Positions 62,719-64,000 of a stretch of DNA of 64,000 nucleotides are shown piece by piece. Below the pieces are notes generated by a model. That model did not search any database. It was not told the origin of the DNA and saw only the letters and a list, made by a program, of their open reading frames with translations. Numbering within the stretch: the first letter of the stretch is position 1; each line of letters begins with the position of its first letter. A program made the position numbers and the translations under genes. This DNA is from Dehalococcoidia bacterium (lineage in GTDB: Bacteria; Chloroflexota; Dehalococcoidia; SpSt-223): positions 1-64,000 of the forward strand of contig BPIC01000001.1 in NCBI GenBank assembly GCA_026003895.1, read 5' to 3'.

Positions 62719-64000
62719 TTGTCGCTTCGACTGCGCCTCGCGCTGACCTACAGCATCTTGATGGTGATTACCATCGGAGTGCTGGGCGTCACCATCCTGG
62801 CGACGGCGGCGCAAAGCCTGGGCGCAGAGATGGACCGCCGCCTCGAAGTACGCGCCGAGCAGGTGCGGCTGACGATCCTGCCGCGCGGTGTGGTGCTGAC
62901 CCCGTCGGACCTCGCCTACCTCGATCTGCGGCCCCTCTCGTCGATCGATGCGCCCGGAATCTTCGTGCAGGTGATGGATCCAAGCGGTGCCGTCGTCGCC
63001 GCCTCCGAGACGCTGAACGGCCAGCACATTTCGGTCGACAGCGCGGCGTTCCAAGCGGCGCTGAACGGACGGTCCGATCTCGCCGAGAACTACGACTTTG
63101 GCGGACGACCGATCCGGATTCTCACGGTGCCAATCCGCTCAAGCGGCGCGACCGGCAGCATCATCGGGGTGATGGTCGTCGGGCAATCACGCGAACCGCT
63201 CTTCGAGCTGATCGAAAACCTGCGGACGCTCCTGATCACGCTTGGCGCTGGCGCCGTGCTCATCTCCGGCGCGATCGGCTGGTTCGTCGCGCTGCAAGGC
63301 CTTTCCCCTCTCAAGACGTTTGCGCACCAAGCGTCGATCATCGCCGCTGGCCGTGACTTCAGCCAGCGCCTCAAGCCGGAAACGCAGTCGGATGAGGTCG
63401 GCGAGCTGGCACGGACGATCAACCACCTGCTCCTCACCGTCGAGGATACCTTGCGAATGCACCGCGAGTTCGTTGCCGACACCTCCCACGAGCTGCGCAA
63501 TCCGCTGCTCGCGCTGCGCACGAACCTCGAATTGCTCGACCGTATTCCCGACCCCGCCGGCCGCGCCGAGTGCATCATGGAGGCCCGCCATCAAGTCGAG
63601 CGGCTGAGCCGGCTGGTGACCGACTTGTTGGTGCTCGCGCGCGTCGAAGCCGGGCTGGTCGTCGAGCGCAACCCAGTGAAGTTGGACGAGCTGCTGGCGC
63701 GGGTCGTGCGCGAAGCCGAGCGGCGCGCCCATGGCCAGATCGTCTCGCTCGACGTGATCGAGCCGGTACAAGTGATGGGCGACGACGGCCGGTTGGCCCA
63801 GGTGGTCACCAACCTCTTGGATAATGCCCTGAAGTTCACGCCAGCCGGCGGGCGGATCGACGTGCGTCTCGACCGCACCGGCGACTACGCCCGCATCATC
63901 GTTGCCGATACCGGCGAAGGCATCCCGGCGGCTCACTTGCCCAACATCTGGAAACGCTTTTTACCGTGTTCACAAGGCCGGCCCTCGCGCCACCTCCGGC
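62719..64000 (+). CDS. Sensor histidine kinase, frameshifted and truncated by the window end
   Basis: An EnvZ/PhoR-type kinase starting at TTG (62719, LSLRLRLALTY), three bases after the fusion gene. Helix 1 is at about residues 8-30, an extracytoplasmic sensor at 31-168, helix 2 at about 170-192 and HAMP at 193-245. The HisKA box DTSHELRNP has the phosphorylated His257, and the ATPase domain has the N box LLDNALKF (Asn369) and DTGEGIP. At a five-T run (63958-63962) the frame breaks; deleting one T restores RFYRVHKAGPRATSG, the expected F-box region. It is the obvious partner of the receiver domain in the fusion protein. The sensed signal is unknown. Confidence 0.88.
   Translation, partial: MSLRLRLALTYSILMVITIGVLGVTILATAAQSLGAEMDRRLEVRAEQVRLTILPRGVVLTPSDLAYLDLRPLSSIDAPGIFVQVMDPSGAVVAASETLNGQHISVDSAAFQAALNGRSDLAENYDFGGRPIRILTVPIRSSGATGSIIGVMVVGQSREPLFELIENLRTLLITLGAGAVLISGAIGWFVALQGLSPLKTFAHQASIIAAGRDFSQRLKPETQSDEVGELARTINHLLLTVEDTLRMHREFVADTSHELRNPLLALRTNLELLDRIPDPAGRAECIMEARHQVERLSRLVTDLLVLARVEAGLVVERNPVKLDELLARVVREAERRAHGQIVSLDVIEPVQVMGDDGRLAQVVTNLLDNALKFTPAGGRIDVRLDRTGDYARIIVADTGEGIPAAHLPNIWKRFLPCSQGRPSRHLR

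Noticed and set aside
1..64000. CRISPR arrays, insertion sequences, prophage or rRNA/tRNA genes
   Set aside because: No regularly spaced repeats, transposase or integrase motifs, or tRNA-like signatures were seen on either strand.

Overview
This is a high-GC window, about two thirds G+C by eye, from a bacterium that is most likely a member of the Chloroflexota. The lineage call is an inference. It rests on the mix of families present: a Qng1-type queuosine hydrolase, two DUF2079 membrane proteins, an encapsulated-ferritin-like protein, tandem CHRD domains, a class E/F-type sortase with an LPxTG partner, and an exonuclease/UvrC-like fusion. Several genes look leaderless, with a -10 box only 8-10 bases before an ATG or GTG. 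No rRNA, tRNA, CRISPR array, phage or insertion sequence was seen. Genes are tightly packed in overlapping operons.

Layout. 1-7.2 kb (minus): a partial cupin gene, then the elongasome operon mreB-mreC-mreD-mrdA-rodA ending in a queuosine salvage gene; rodA carries a frameshift. 7.3-10 kb (plus): an LPRTG-anchored beta-propeller protein, a membrane protein and a lipoprotein-type sortase. 10.1-16 kb (plus): an orphan LuxR-type response regulator, then a pspA operon with a solute-binding protein, a solute-binding/VWA fusion and a helical membrane protein, and a GlsB-like protein. 16.3-18.9 kb (minus): rplS-priA. 19-24.7 kb: a MarR regulator with a cysteine cluster, a cupredoxin/CHRD secreted protein, a VOC protein, a frameshifted SDR gene and two poorly known genes. 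24.8-38.7 kb (plus): seven overlapping genes for GT-C-like glycosyltransferases, DUF2079 proteins and a methyltransferase, six of which share a C-terminal beta-rich module. 39-44.5 kb: a peptide-type solute-binding lipoprotein, small proteins, an EncFtn-like ferritin and a Zn/Mn ABC transporter with a palindrome over its promoter. 44.5-50.6 kb: a T-box-controlled acetolactate synthase, TerC, the exonuclease/GIY-YIG fusion and an MFS transporter. 50.6-54 kb (minus): riboflavin operon ribD-ribE-ribBA-ribH. 54.1-57.1 kb (minus): infC-rpmI-rplT and an RGG-tailed rRNA methyltransferase, with infC apparently starting at AUU. 57.3-59.2 kb: HtrA protease and a secreted CxCH protein. 59.8-64 kb (plus): a three-part fusion of trehalose-6-phosphate synthase, trehalose-6-phosphatase and an OmpR-type response regulator, followed by a histidine kinase that runs off the window.

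The strongest candidates for something new are the OtsA-OtsB-response regulator fusion with its adjacent kinase, the GT-C/DUF2079 operon built around one repeated module, and the PspA/VWA operon. Three genes (rodA, the SDR, the kinase) are each broken by one extra base in a homopolymer. This looks more like a sequencing-error signature than biology and should be kept in mind for other gene ends.
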